Source: Truepera sp.
GTDB taxonomy: Bacteria; Deinococcota; Deinococci; Deinococcales; Trueperaceae
Length of the DNA: 15,527 nucleotides
NCBI GenBank assembly: GCA_018333775.1
Contig: JAGXSO010000065.1
Span: 1-15,527, forward strand
Direction of reading: 5' to 3'
The notes beneath the pieces were generated by a model. The model saw only the letters and a program-made list of their open reading frames with translations, was not told where the DNA came from and searched no databases. Position 1 is the first letter of the stretch. Every line of letters starts with the position of its first letter. Shown piece after piece: positions 1 through 6,005 of this stretch. A program made the position numbers and the translations under genes.

Positions 1-2
1 TC

Positions 3-563
3 GTGGTCGGCGTGCCGGTCGGCGCCCTGTCCGGCTATTACGGCGGCAAGTTCGACCTGGTAGTGCAGCGGCTCATTGACATTGTGCTCGCTTTCCCCGG
101 CATCCTGCTAGCTATTGTGCTGGTCGCCACCTTAGGCACCGGCTTAACTAACGTGATGATCGCGGTGGGGATCGCCTCGATCCCCATCTATGCCCGCCTG
201 GTGCGCGGCTCGGTCCTCTCGCTGCGCGACCGCGAATTCGTCGATGCTGCTCGAGCGCTGGGCAGGCGCGACCTGGGGACCTTGTTCCGCCACGTCCTGC
301 CCAATGCCTTGGCACCGGTAATCGTGCAATCGAGTTTGCAGATGGCGGTAGCTATCCTCTTTGCTGCGGGCCTCGGCTTTTTAGGCTTGGGTGCCCGCCC
401 ACCCGAGCCCGAATGGGGTTTGATGTTAGCGCGAGGGCGTGAATATCTGGCTACTGCACCGCACGTAGCGACCTTTCCAGGGCTGGCTATCATGCTGGTG
501 GTACTCGGGTTTAACTTAGTCGGCGACGCGCTGCGCGACGCGCTCGACCCCCGTATGAAATGA
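3..563 (+). CDS. ABC transporter permease, Opp/Dpp (DppC) family, 5' end outside window
   Basis: Inner-membrane permease of a peptide/nickel/oligopeptide-type ABC importer; only the last 186 residues are visible and the frame is open to the window edge, so the true start lies upstream. The fragment has strongly hydrophobic stretches at about residues 24-45, 50-64, 105-131 and 158-174. It carries the EAA loop that docks on the ATPase (from DAARALG at about 81 to the LPN at 99-101), followed by a typical FLGLGARPPEPEWG stretch, and ends in the DALRDALDPRMK tail usual for DppC-like proteins. The family is about 280-300 residues, so roughly the N-terminal third is missing. The stop codon is part of an ATGA sequence that begins a four-codon minicistron before the amidohydrolase at 576. 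That arrangement suggests one transcript and possibly acetylated polyamines or peptides as cargo. The substrate is inference only. Confidence 0.9.
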   Translation: MVGVPVGALSGYYGGKFDLVVQRLIDIVLAFPGILLAIVLVATLGTGLTNVMIAVGIASIPIYARLVRGSVLSLRDREFVDAARALGRRDLGTLFRHVLPNALAPVIVQSSLQMAVAILFAAGLGFLGLGARPPEPEWGLMLARGREYLATAPHVATFPGLAIMLVVLGFNLVGDALRDALDPRMK

Positions 564-586
564 TCACTGTCTAAAATGATCACTGT
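558..586 (+). repeat. 13-bp tandem duplication covering the start of the amidohydrolase gene
   Basis: The 13-mer AAATGATCACTGT occurs at 558-570 and again at 574-586, separated by CTA. The first copy contains ATG-ATC-ACT-GTC-TAA (560-574), a four-codon open frame encoding MITV whose ATG overlaps the permease stop (ATGA). The second copy encodes the same first four residues of the downstream protein. I see no Shine-Dalgarno sequence before 576, so the minicistron may pass terminating ribosomes from the permease to the amidohydrolase start. Confidence 0.85.
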
Positions 587-1604
587 TTACAGCGACGAAC
601 ACCAGCGACATCACGGCGCGGCTGAGCTTGACCGGGGCCGCCTGGTGCCGTGCGTGGAACAACCGGCTCGAGCCGAGGCTGTCTTACAGGCACTCACTGC
701 GGCAAACCTCGGTCCCATCGTCCCCCCAGATGATGTGCCGATCGATATCCTGGCCCGGATCCACGAAGTCGGTTACCTGCATTTTCTCAAGACAGCTTTT
801 GCCCGCTGGCAGCACCCGGGCGACGCCCTCCCCTACTGCTGGCCGCCCGGCGGCAGGCGCCAAGCACCACCGCCAAGCCTTTACGGACAGCTCGGCCATT
901 ACGCCTACGACGCCGGTACGCCGATCACGGCCGGCACCTGGGAGGCGGCTACCGCCGCCGTTCGGGTTACCCTCAGTGCCATTGGGCACTTACACGCTGG
1001 CGCACGGATGGCTTTTGCCCTCTGTCGGCCGCCCGGCCACCATGCCGGGCCGGACTATTACGGCGGCTACTGCTTTTTCAACAATGCTGCGGTGGCTGCA
1101 CAGGCCTGGGTCGAAGCGGGGGCCCGCGTAGCCATCCTCGACGTGGACTACCACCACGGCAACGGCACCCAAGACCTTTTCTACCGGCGCGACGACGTGC
1201 TGGTGATATCGATCCATGCCGACCCCGCCGAGGAGTACCCGTTCTACTGGGGCCATGCCGACGAGCGCGGCGAAGGGCCGGGGCGCGGCTATAACCATAA
1301 CCTCCCCTTGCCCTGGGGGACCGGCTGGATAGGCTATCGGGAAGCGCTTGACCAGGCGCTGAGCCTAGTCGCTGCCTTTAAGCCCGACGGCCTAGTGGTG
1401 TCGCTGGGGCTCGACACCTACGCGCAGGACCCCATCGCCCGCTTTAAGCTAACTAGCGACAACTACCCCTTGCTAGGGCGCGCCATCGGCACGCTAAATC
1501 TGCCCACGCTGTTCGTCTTAGAGGGCGGCTATCACCTGGCGACCCTGGGCCATCACACGGTAGCGGTGCTGCGCAGCTTTGTGCTTCAGGCCGCTACGAG
1601 CTGA
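576..1604 (+). CDS. aphA: Acetylpolyamine amidohydrolase (zinc deacetylase, HDAC superfamily)
   Basis: Zinc hydrolase of the arginase/deacetylase fold, expected to remove acetyl groups from acetylated polyamines such as acetylputrescine in the cytoplasm. The length of 342 residues matches the Mycoplana AphA type (about 341). Visible family motifs: RPPGHH at 151-156 (the catalytic His pair 155/156), YYGGYCFFNNAA at 161-172, DVDYHHGNGTQD at 189-200 (zinc ligands D191 and H193), GLDTYAQDP at 278-286 (third ligand D280), and EGGYH at 316-320 (transition-state Tyr 319). The long segment before RPPGHH (LYGQLGHYAYDAGTPI, then a TWEAA stretch) is characteristic of acetylpolyamine hydrolases rather than AcuC acetoin-type or eukaryotic HDACs. 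It lies 12 bp after an Opp/Dpp-type permease with the start duplicated (558-586), which suggests translational coupling. The 3' end overlaps the convergent ATPase gene by 19 bp. Substrate specificity is inferred from motif similarity. Confidence 0.9.
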   Translation: MITVYSDEHQRHHGAAELDRGRLVPCVEQPARAEAVLQALTAANLGPIVPPDDVPIDILARIHEVGYLHFLKTAFARWQHPGDALPYCWPPGGRRQAPPPSLYGQLGHYAYDAGTPITAGTWEAATAAVRVTLSAIGHLHAGARMAFALCRPPGHHAGPDYYGGYCFFNNAAVAAQAWVEAGARVAILDVDYHHGNGTQDLFYRRDDVLVISIHADPAEEYPFYWGHADERGEGPGRGYNHNLPLPWGTGWIGYREALDQALSLVAAFKPDGLVVSLGLDTYAQDPIARFKLTSDNYPLLGRAIGTLNLPTLFVLEGGYHLATLGHHTVAVLRSFVLQAATS

Positions 1605-2251
1605 CCGTCTAGCAGGTGGTAGCGCTCATCGACGTCGCTAACTAGCCCTTCGTCATGGGTGACCAGCAAGACGGCGCTCCCCTCGTGACGCGCCAGGGTC
1701 ACCAGCAGTTGAAAGACCGCTCGAGCATTGTGGCGGTCCAGACTCCCGGTCGGCTCATCGGCTAGCAGCAGCGCCGGGCGGTTATAGAGGGCTCGAGCCA
1801 CCGCTACCCGCTGTCGCTCGCCGCCCGACAGCTTGTTGGGAAGGTAATGGGCGCGGTCTTGCAGGCCGACCTGCGCCAGCAGCAACGAGACCCGCTCGGG
1901 GTCGAGCCGGCCGCTGATCCGGCCCGGCAGCATGACGTTGTCATGCACGCTTAAGTCGGCCAGCAGGTAGTGCTGCTGGAAAACCAGCCCTAAGTGCTTA
2001 GCCCGTAGCGCCGCCAAAACTTCTTGGCTAAGCATATGGACCGGCTGCTCAAGCCAGTAGACCTCCCCTGAACTGGGCCGCTCCAGCCCCGCCAAGAGGT
2101 GTAGCAGGGTGCTCTTGCCCGACCCTGACGGCCCTAGCACCGCAATTACCTGAGCAGGCTTAAGTGTCAGCGTCACGCCCTTTAACACGCGCAACGCCTC
2201 ACCAGCACTGTAAAAGGTGCGATGCAGGTCGATCGCGCGCAATACCGCCAT
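1586..2251 (-). CDS. ABC transporter ATP-binding protein, LolD/MacB type
   Basis: Cytoplasmic ATPase of the LolD/MacB/FtsE-like group, which normally powers a FtsX-type permease in lipoprotein release, efflux or cell-envelope work. All ABC motifs are intact in the 221-residue protein: Walker A GPSGSGKST at 40-48, Q-loop FQQ at 91-93, signature LSGGERQRVAVARAL at 141-155, Walker B LLLADEP at 161-167, D-loop SLD and H-loop His 199. I chose the ATG at 2251 over an upstream in-frame start at 2281: homology begins there, and a -10-like TATAGT ends exactly 6 nt before it. No permease gene is adjacent: upstream is a divergent CRP-family regulator and downstream a convergent amidohydrolase. The partner must therefore be encoded elsewhere, or lost. 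The ORF ends inside the aphA coding end (19-bp overlap), so there is no room for a terminator between them. Confidence 0.9.
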   Translation of the reverse strand: MAVLRAIDLHRTFYSAGEALRVLKGVTLTLKPAQVIAVLGPSGSGKSTLLHLLAGLERPSSGEVYWLEQPVHMLSQEVLAALRAKHLGLVFQQHYLLADLSVHDNVMLPGRISGRLDPERVSLLLAQVGLQDRAHYLPNKLSGGERQRVAVARALYNRPALLLADEPTGSLDRHNARAVFQLLVTLARHEGSAVLLVTHDEGLVSDVDERYHLLDGQLVAA

Positions 2252-2257
2252 AGTTTC

Positions 2258-2263
2258 ACTATA
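2258..2263 (-). promoter_or_regulatory. Candidate -10 box for a leaderless start of the ABC ATPase
   Basis: On the minus strand TATAGT is followed by 6 nt (GAAACT) and then the ATG at 2251. No convincing Shine-Dalgarno sequence precedes the ATG and no clear -35 sits 16-18 bp upstream. This matches the leaderless promoter layout known from Deinococcus (a TANNNT element about 6-7 nt before the start codon). A perfect 10-bp palindrome, AAAACGTTTT at 2280-2289, lies just upstream in the divergent region and could be an operator; that is speculative. Confidence 0.4.
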
Positions 2264-2297
2264 CGGCCTCAACCTAATCAAAACGTTTTCTCGGCCC

Positions 2298-2324
2298 TTG
2301 ACCCCTAAGGCTAGCAGCTATGGT
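2298..2324 (+). promoter_or_regulatory. Candidate sigma-70-type promoter of the CRP-family regulator
   Basis: TTGACC at 2298-2303 is a good -35 match. The best -10 candidate is TATGGT at 2319-2324, which leaves a 15-bp spacer, shorter than the ideal 17. The element sits in the 113-bp divergent region between the ABC ATPase and the regulator, about 40 bp before the ATG at 2365. The assignment is tentative because of the short spacer. Confidence 0.35.
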
Positions 2325-2364
2325 AACCTTAGTCCAACCCCTATGTGCCGCCAGGAGCCCCGCT

Positions 2365-3057
2365 ATGTTCGACCTTAAAGCCTTCTTGCGCCAGGTCCCG
2401 CTCTTTAAGGGCGTCCCCCAGCGAGCCATCGACATCGCTGCCGAAGCCATGCAGCTGCGCAGCTTCGAGGCCGGTGCTACGCTCTTTCGCGAAGGTGACA
2501 CCGGCGAAGCGCTCTACATCCTGGTGAGCGGCCTGATTAAAGTCTCTAAAGTCGATCTGGAGGGGCACGAGAAGACGCTAGCCATCTTCCAGTCCTCCGA
2601 GGTACTAGGTGAGATGGCGCTGCTGAGCGAAGATCAGCGCAGCGCCACCGCGCTGGCGCTGAGCAAGGTCGAGGCGCTGGTCCTTTATCGCGACGACTTC
2701 TTGAAGCTGCTGACTAACTATCCCATTATCAACCTGAACTTAACCAGCACGCTGGCGCAACGCCTGCGCGGGATGGGCGACGAGGCGCAGGTCCTGTCCT
2801 ATAAGGACGCCCAGGGGCGCGTGGCTTACGTCCTGCTAAGGCTCTATCGCGGTGGGGTGCTGGAGTTTAATAAGGAAGGCCAGGCAGTAGTGCGTTTAAC
2901 CCATCAAGAGCTGGCCAGCCTCGCCGGCACTAGCCGCGAGACAGTTACCAGAGCGCTCAAGGTACTCGAGGAAGAGGGAGTGATTCAGACCCGGCCCAAA
3001 GAGGTGCTGATCAGCGATCCGGACGGCCTCGAGGAGATCTTGCACGGCATCCGCTGA
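2365..3057 (+). CDS. CRP/FNR-family transcriptional regulator
   Basis: DNA-binding regulator of 230 residues with an N-terminal cyclic-nucleotide-binding beta-roll (about 10-125), a dimerisation helix (about 120-140) and a C-terminal winged helix of the HTH_Crp type (about 150-225). The phosphate-binding cassette appears conserved: VLGEMALLSEDQRSATA at 80-96 keeps the Gly-Glu pair (82/83) and Arg-Ser (92/93) that hold the cAMP phosphate and ribose in E. coli CRP, so cyclic-nucleotide binding is plausible. There is no N-terminal cysteine cluster of the FNR iron-sulfur kind. The recognition region reads TSRETVTRALKVLEEEG (189-205), the usual SRETVTR helix. An in-frame start exists at 2320, but the ATG at 2365 is preceded by AGGAG (2353-2357) at 7 nt and gives the family's N-terminus. 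Target genes cannot be read from the window; I saw no clear TGTGA-N6-TCACA site. Confidence 0.9.
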   Translation: MFDLKAFLRQVPLFKGVPQRAIDIAAEAMQLRSFEAGATLFREGDTGEALYILVSGLIKVSKVDLEGHEKTLAIFQSSEVLGEMALLSEDQRSATALALSKVEALVLYRDDFLKLLTNYPIINLNLTSTLAQRLRGMGDEAQVLSYKDAQGRVAYVLLRLYRGGVLEFNKEGQAVVRLTHQELASLAGTSRETVTRALKVLEEEGVIQTRPKEVLISDPDGLEEILHGIR

Positions 3058-3085
3058 GGCCCCCGCGTCGGCAATGGTAAACGGC

Positions 3086-3700
3086 TCAGCCGGCGCTGGC
3101 ATTCAAGTGAAGCGCAGCAAGCTTGACCTCCAGCCGCGCCGCTAGTTGCGCCTTGACCGACGGCCAATCGAGGTCGGTGATGGCAAAGACCATGGTATCG
3201 CGGACAAAGCCATCTTTAGCGACCATGTGCCGTCGCAACACGCCCTCATAAACTGCGCCGAGCCGCCGGATGGCCTCTTGAGAGCGGAGGTTGCGCGCAT
3301 CGGTATGAAGCTGCACGCGCAAAAAGCCCTGCTCTTCAAACAGGTACTTAAGCATCAAGTATTTGCTCTCCACGTTGGCGCCACCCCCCTGGTAGCGTGA
3401 GTCGAGCCAGGTGTAGCCCAGTTCGCAGTGGCGGTGCTGCCAACGGATGTCGGCGTAACGGCTAGTGCCGATAACGCGCTCTGCGGCCTTGATCACAAAA
3501 GGGTAGGCCTCGCCGCGCTCACGGTCGCTGAAGGCTTTATCAAAGTAGGTGTCGCGCTGGGCCTCGGTTACCGGAGTAGAGGTATAGACAAACGCCTCCG
3601 GGGTAGCCTGGGCAATAGCCATCAGCGGGGCGATATGCTCAGGTTCCAGGGGCTCGAGCCTAACGAAGCGGCCACACAGCGTGAGCGGGTGAGCAATCAT
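3086..3700 (-). CDS. GNAT-family N-acetyltransferase (RimJ/RimL-like)
   Basis: Predicted acetyl-CoA-dependent N-acetyltransferase, 204 residues, of the RimJ/RimL (Acetyltransf_3) subgroup. The N-terminal LCGRFVRLEPLEPEHI (8-23) is the usual first strand and helix of this subgroup. The acetyl-CoA binding loop is YQGGGAN at 103-109 after WLDSR, and the motif B stretch DARNLRSQEAIRRLGA (134-149) carries the conserved Asn 137 and the RLGA turn. RimL-type enzymes acetylate protein N-termini, amino acids or antibiotics; the substrate here is not determinable. It starts 10 bp after the stop of the histidine phosphatase on the same strand and is probably co-transcribed with it. Its end lies 28 bp from the convergent CRP-family gene with no evident terminator hairpin between them. 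Its start has only a weak G-rich ribosome site (GGGG immediately upstream). Confidence 0.88.
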   Translation of the reverse strand: MIAHPLTLCGRFVRLEPLEPEHIAPLMAIAQATPEAFVYTSTPVTEAQRDTYFDKAFSDRERGEAYPFVIKAAERVIGTSRYADIRWQHRHCELGYTWLDSRYQGGGANVESKYLMLKYLFEEQGFLRVQLHTDARNLRSQEAIRRLGAVYEGVLRRHMVAKDGFVRDTMVFAITDLDWPSVKAQLAARLEVKLAALHLNASAG

Positions 3701-3710
3701 GCCCCATAGT

Positions 3711-4355
3711 TTACGCTACCTCGCTTAACGAGTCGGTCAATTCCAGGTCATAGGGCATAATGGCGGCAAAATCGACCGGGCGCTGCAAGCCGATAAAGCT
3801 AGCGATCACCACCGCATGGGTGACTACTGCCACGGTTTGGTAACGCCGGTAGCGCTTGAGCACCCCGGTCACGCGGGCCCGCACCTCCTCTAGGCTCTCC
3901 CAGGAGCGCTCTTCGGGCGGCGGTATCTGGCGCTCTTGAGCCGGACGGCGCCGCTCGCGTTCCGGGGGGTAGGCAGCGCCCTGACGCGGAGCGCGGCGGT
4001 CCGGGAAGGTGATTACACCGGTGTAGTAGCTCAGCTCGCGGTTGGCTTGAGCGATCACCTCCTCGTCTACCTCAGCCAGCGAGTCCTTTTGCGGCAGCCA
4101 TTCGTGCAGATCGTACTCGACGTAGAGCGGTTTGCCTAGCACCTGATTGAGCCTTGCCGCCGACTCTAGCGCCCGCGTGTAGCTGCTGCAGAGCACCACC
4201 TCAGCCTCCTGCAAGCGGAAATCGCGGGCAATGGTCTCCATCTGCAGGCGGCCTAACGGGGTCAGGGGAGCGAACGAACGCGCCCAGCCGCGCACCCCGC
4301 GCCGCTCTAAGAGCCCCCAATCGGTCTGGCCGTGCCGGATGAAATAGACCTTCAC
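3711..4355 (-). CDS. Histidine phosphatase family protein (phosphoglycerate-mutase-like)
   Basis: Member of the branch-1 histidine phosphatase superfamily. The phosphohistidine motif is RHGQTD (RHG with the nucleophilic His near residue 8-9), with the second phosphate-binding Arg in SSYTRALESA (about 58-67), an acidic general acid in the LHEWLP stretch (about 83-89) and the second His in VVTHAVV (about 178-184). All four key residues are present, so it should be active; the substrate (a sugar phosphate or other phosphoester) is unknown. Two adjacent GTG codons, 4358 and 4355, could start it. I prefer 4355 because GAGGT lies 5 nt before it but only 2 nt before 4358. An odd feature is a charged, Arg/Pro/Glu-rich low-complexity stretch at about 119-152 between the core strands. 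It leads a probable two-gene unit with the GNAT gene. Confidence 0.88.
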   Translation of the reverse strand: MKVYFIRHGQTDWGLLERRGVRGWARSFAPLTPLGRLQMETIARDFRLQEAEVVLCSSYTRALESAARLNQVLGKPLYVEYDLHEWLPQKDSLAEVDEEVIAQANRELSYYTGVITFPDRRAPRQGAAYPPERERRRPAQERQIPPPEERSWESLEEVRARVTGVLKRYRRYQTVAVVTHAVVIASFIGLQRPVDFAAIMPYDLELTDSLSEVA

Positions 4356-4358
4356 CAC

Positions 4359-4511
4359 TTACCTCGCTTTTATTACCCCGCTCTTAACCCCCCGCACTAG
4401 GCTTAGCCTACGCTGGTTGGAGCCCTCCGGCTGTCGAAAGTTTTACTTTGTGTTAGCTAGGGCTATAATGGATGGCACAATGGAACTGGGTAACTTCTGC
4501 GAGGTGCCGTT
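4359..4511 (+). promoter_or_regulatory. Divergent control region with the put operon promoter
   Basis: A perfect -10 hexamer TATAAT at 4464-4469 is paired with TTTACT at 4442-4447 (16-bp spacer) or the overlapping TTTTAC (17 bp). Transcription would start near 4476, giving a leader of about 36 nt ending in the ribosome site GAGGTG (4501-4506), 5 nt before the ATG at 4512. Two inverted repeats lie upstream. One is TAGGCT-T-AGCCTA at 4398-4410. The other is AAAGT-TTT-ACTTT at 4437-4449, which overlaps the -35 element and would be a natural repressor site. No regulator of proline catabolism is encoded in the window. The region also holds the upstream sequence of the divergent histidine phosphatase gene, for which I see no clear promoter. 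Confidence 0.65.
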
Positions 4512-5444
4512 ATGCTCGATATGACCTATCGCCGTGGCCTGTTAGCGGTGGCCAACCTGCCGCCGGTAGCCGGCTTCATCAAGCGCTTTGGCTGGCGGCT
4601 CGGAGTCGGGCGTTTTGTAGCCGGAGAAGACTTGGAAAGCGCTATTGCCGCACTTAAGCGGCTTGACGAGCAGGGCCTAGCCAGCATCCTCGATCTACTC
4701 GGTGAGTTCGTGGCCAGCCCTGAGGGGGTCTCGGCCATGGTCCAGGAGATCGAAACGGCGCTAACGCGGCTTGCCCACGCGCCGCAAAGGGCCATGAGTG
4801 TCAAGCCGACCCAGCTCGGGCTGGGGCTAAGGGAGGGGGCGCTCGATACCGCCCTGACTAACGCCCGCCGCCTGGCCCGGCGCGCCCAGGAGGCCGGGGT
4901 ACGGCTCTGCTTCGACATGGAGAACCACCCCTATGTGGACGGCACCCTAACTATCTACCGCACCCTCCATGCTGAAGGGTTTGACAACGTCTCCACCGTG
5001 TTGCAGAGCTACCTTAAACGGAGCCTAGCCGACCTTGACGCCCTCCTTGCCCTGACCCCCAGGCCGACGCTGCGGCTGGTTAAGGGCGCCTACCTAGAAC
5101 CCGAGCACATCGTGTATCAGGACATGGCCCAGGTCGATAGCTTGCTGCGCGAGATGATCTATCGCGGGCTCGAGGCCGGGGCACACATCGACATCGCCAC
5201 CCACGACGAAACGTTGATTCGGGAGACTGAGGCCTTTGTACGAGGGGCTAAAATCCCTCCGGAACAATACGAGTTTCAGCTCCTCTACGGCGTTAAACCG
5301 AAGCTCCAACAGGCCTTGCGCCAGCGCGGCCACGTGGTGCGCATCTATGTCCCTTACGGCAAGGACTGGTACGGCTACTACAGCCGCCGCCTGGCCGAGC
5401 GCCCGGCCAATCTGGCGTTCGTGCTGCGGGGGCTGTTCGGTTAG
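4512..5444 (+). CDS. putA: Proline dehydrogenase (monofunctional, FAD-dependent)
   Basis: Oxidises L-proline to delta-1-pyrroline-5-carboxylate using FAD and passes electrons to the membrane quinone pool: the first step of proline catabolism. At 310 residues it is close to the short Thermus enzyme (about 307) and far from the bifunctional proteobacterial PutA (over 1000). Barrel motifs are visible in order: SVKPTQLGL (96-104, with Lys 98), FDMENH (134-139, Asp 135), RLVKGAYLEPE (188-198), IDIATHD (226-232), YEFQLLYGV (253-261) and the C-terminal proline-binding helix YYSRRLAERPAN (289-300, with the Arg pair 292/293). The start is supported by GAGGTG 5 nt upstream. The gene probably shares a promoter with the P5C dehydrogenase at 5992, but a toxin-antitoxin pair now lies between the two enzymes, where related operons have the genes nearly adjacent. 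The symbol prodh is also used for monofunctional forms. Confidence 0.95.
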   Translation: MLDMTYRRGLLAVANLPPVAGFIKRFGWRLGVGRFVAGEDLESAIAALKRLDEQGLASILDLLGEFVASPEGVSAMVQEIETALTRLAHAPQRAMSVKPTQLGLGLREGALDTALTNARRLARRAQEAGVRLCFDMENHPYVDGTLTIYRTLHAEGFDNVSTVLQSYLKRSLADLDALLALTPRPTLRLVKGAYLEPEHIVYQDMAQVDSLLREMIYRGLEAGAHIDIATHDETLIRETEAFVRGAKIPPEQYEFQLLYGVKPKLQQALRQRGHVVRIYVPYGKDWYGYYSRRLAERPANLAFVLRGLFG

Positions 5445-5492
5445 CCAACGCGAGGGACGCAAAGCTTTCTCTTTTGGAAAGGAGCCGAACAG

Positions 5493-5717
5493 ATGGAAGG
5501 CGTGAAAGTTGCCGATTTGAGAATAGACGAGTTTAGGGAGCTTGTTCGGGAAATTGTCGTGCAAGCGCTCTCAGAGGCGCTCATGGATCCCGATCAAGGA
5601 TTGGAATTGCGGGAGGACTTCGTCGAAGAGCTTCAACGTTCCCTCGCGACCTTGAGAGCCGGGGCTAGGCCATTGCCCGCACGAGAAGTTGCTGAAAGGT
5701 TGGGGCTAGATTGGTGA
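5493..5717 (+). CDS. Probable type II antitoxin of a RelE-type pair
   Basis: A small, acidic, helix-rich protein of 74 residues. A strong ribosome site, AAGGAG (5479-5484), sits 8 nt before the ATG. Its stop overlaps the next start by one base (TGATG at 5715-5719), the tight coupling typical of type II antitoxin-toxin pairs. The sequence has an N-terminal helix (DEFRELVREIVVQAL), a central acidic part (DPDQGLELREDF) and a C-terminal PAREVAERLGL stretch. It resembles small antitoxins often found before RelE toxins, but I do not recognise a ribbon-helix-helix or other named DNA-binding fold, so the identification rests mainly on context. Hand-counted 60-base blocks at 5521 and 5581 are 50-53% GC, against about 68-73% in the flanking proline genes, which suggests acquisition by transfer. 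Confidence 0.75.
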   Translation: MEGVKVADLRIDEFRELVREIVVQALSEALMDPDQGLELREDFVEELQRSLATLRAGARPLPAREVAERLGLDW

Positions 5718-6005
5718 TGTATGAGGTAGAGTTCGCCCCCGATGCTGAAACCGATTTGGGCCGTTTGGATGTTCCAGTGGCACAACGTGTGCTCAAAAGG
5801 TTGCGCTGGTTAGCCGAGAACTTTGAAGCCGTTAGACCTGAGGCGCTGACAGGACAATGGCAAGGTGTGTTGAAGTTGCGCGTTGGCGATTACCGCGTTC
5901 TCTATACCTATGACCTATGACCGGGCGAAACGAAAGATCATTGTTCATTTTGTCAGGCATCGTCGTGAGGTGTACAAGACAGGGAGGGATCATGGAGCTG
6001 TTTGA
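5717..6005 (+). pseudogene. RelE/ParE-family toxin, frameshifted by a 7-bp tandem duplication
   Basis: The open frame from ATG 5717 encodes a RelE-type mRNA interferase: MYEVEFAPDAETDLGRLD at the N-terminus and LKLRVGDYRVLY at residues 54-65. It stops at TGA 5918-5920 after 67 residues, too short for the family (about 85-95). Just before the stop CCTATGA is tandemly duplicated (5907-5913 and 5914-5920). Removing one copy lets the frame run on from Tyr-Asp into RAKRKIIVHFVRHRREVYK and end at TGA 6003-6005, giving a normal protein of about 93 residues. The detached part carries HRREVY, the conserved C-terminal region with the catalytic Arg/Tyr of RelE proteins, so the present product should lack toxicity. 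The restored frame would overlap the next gene's start by 14 bp. GC is about 53% in blocks at 5761 and 5821. An earlier start at TTG 5711 or GTG 5714 is possible but less likely than the TGATG-coupled ATG. Confidence 0.85.
5906..5922 (+). repeat. Heptanucleotide tandem repeat that inactivates the toxin frame
   Basis: ACCTATG-ACCTATG-ACC: two full copies of a 7-bp unit and a 3-bp partial third. Because 7 is not a multiple of 3, gain of one copy shifts the toxin frame by +1 into TGA at 5918. Loss of one copy would restore the full RelE-type protein exactly. Such a repeat can contract by slippage, so the lesion is reversible in principle. Confidence 0.9.

Noticed and set aside
572..577. TAAAAT as a -10 box for aphA
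   Set aside because: It overlaps the start codon itself, so it could not yield a message beginning with the ATG.
628..1131. 167-codon plus-strand frame inside aphA
   Set aside because: Arg/Pro/Ser/Thr-rich low-quality protein fully within a gene with intact catalytic motifs; a shadow frame.
576..1604. Histone deacetylase or AcuC-type acetoin utilisation protein
   Set aside because: The 342-residue length and the pre-catalytic segment fit acetylpolyamine amidohydrolases better.
2320..2364. Upstream start of the CRP-family regulator at 2320
   Set aside because: No ribosome site there and it overlaps the likely -10 region; AGGAG sits 7 nt before the ATG at 2365.
5917..5991. N-terminal extension of the P5C dehydrogenase to the ATG at 5917
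   Set aside because: The extra 25 codons read the displaced toxin tail in another frame, no ribosome site precedes 5917, and the ATG at 5992 has AGGGAGGG and gives the 516-residue family length.
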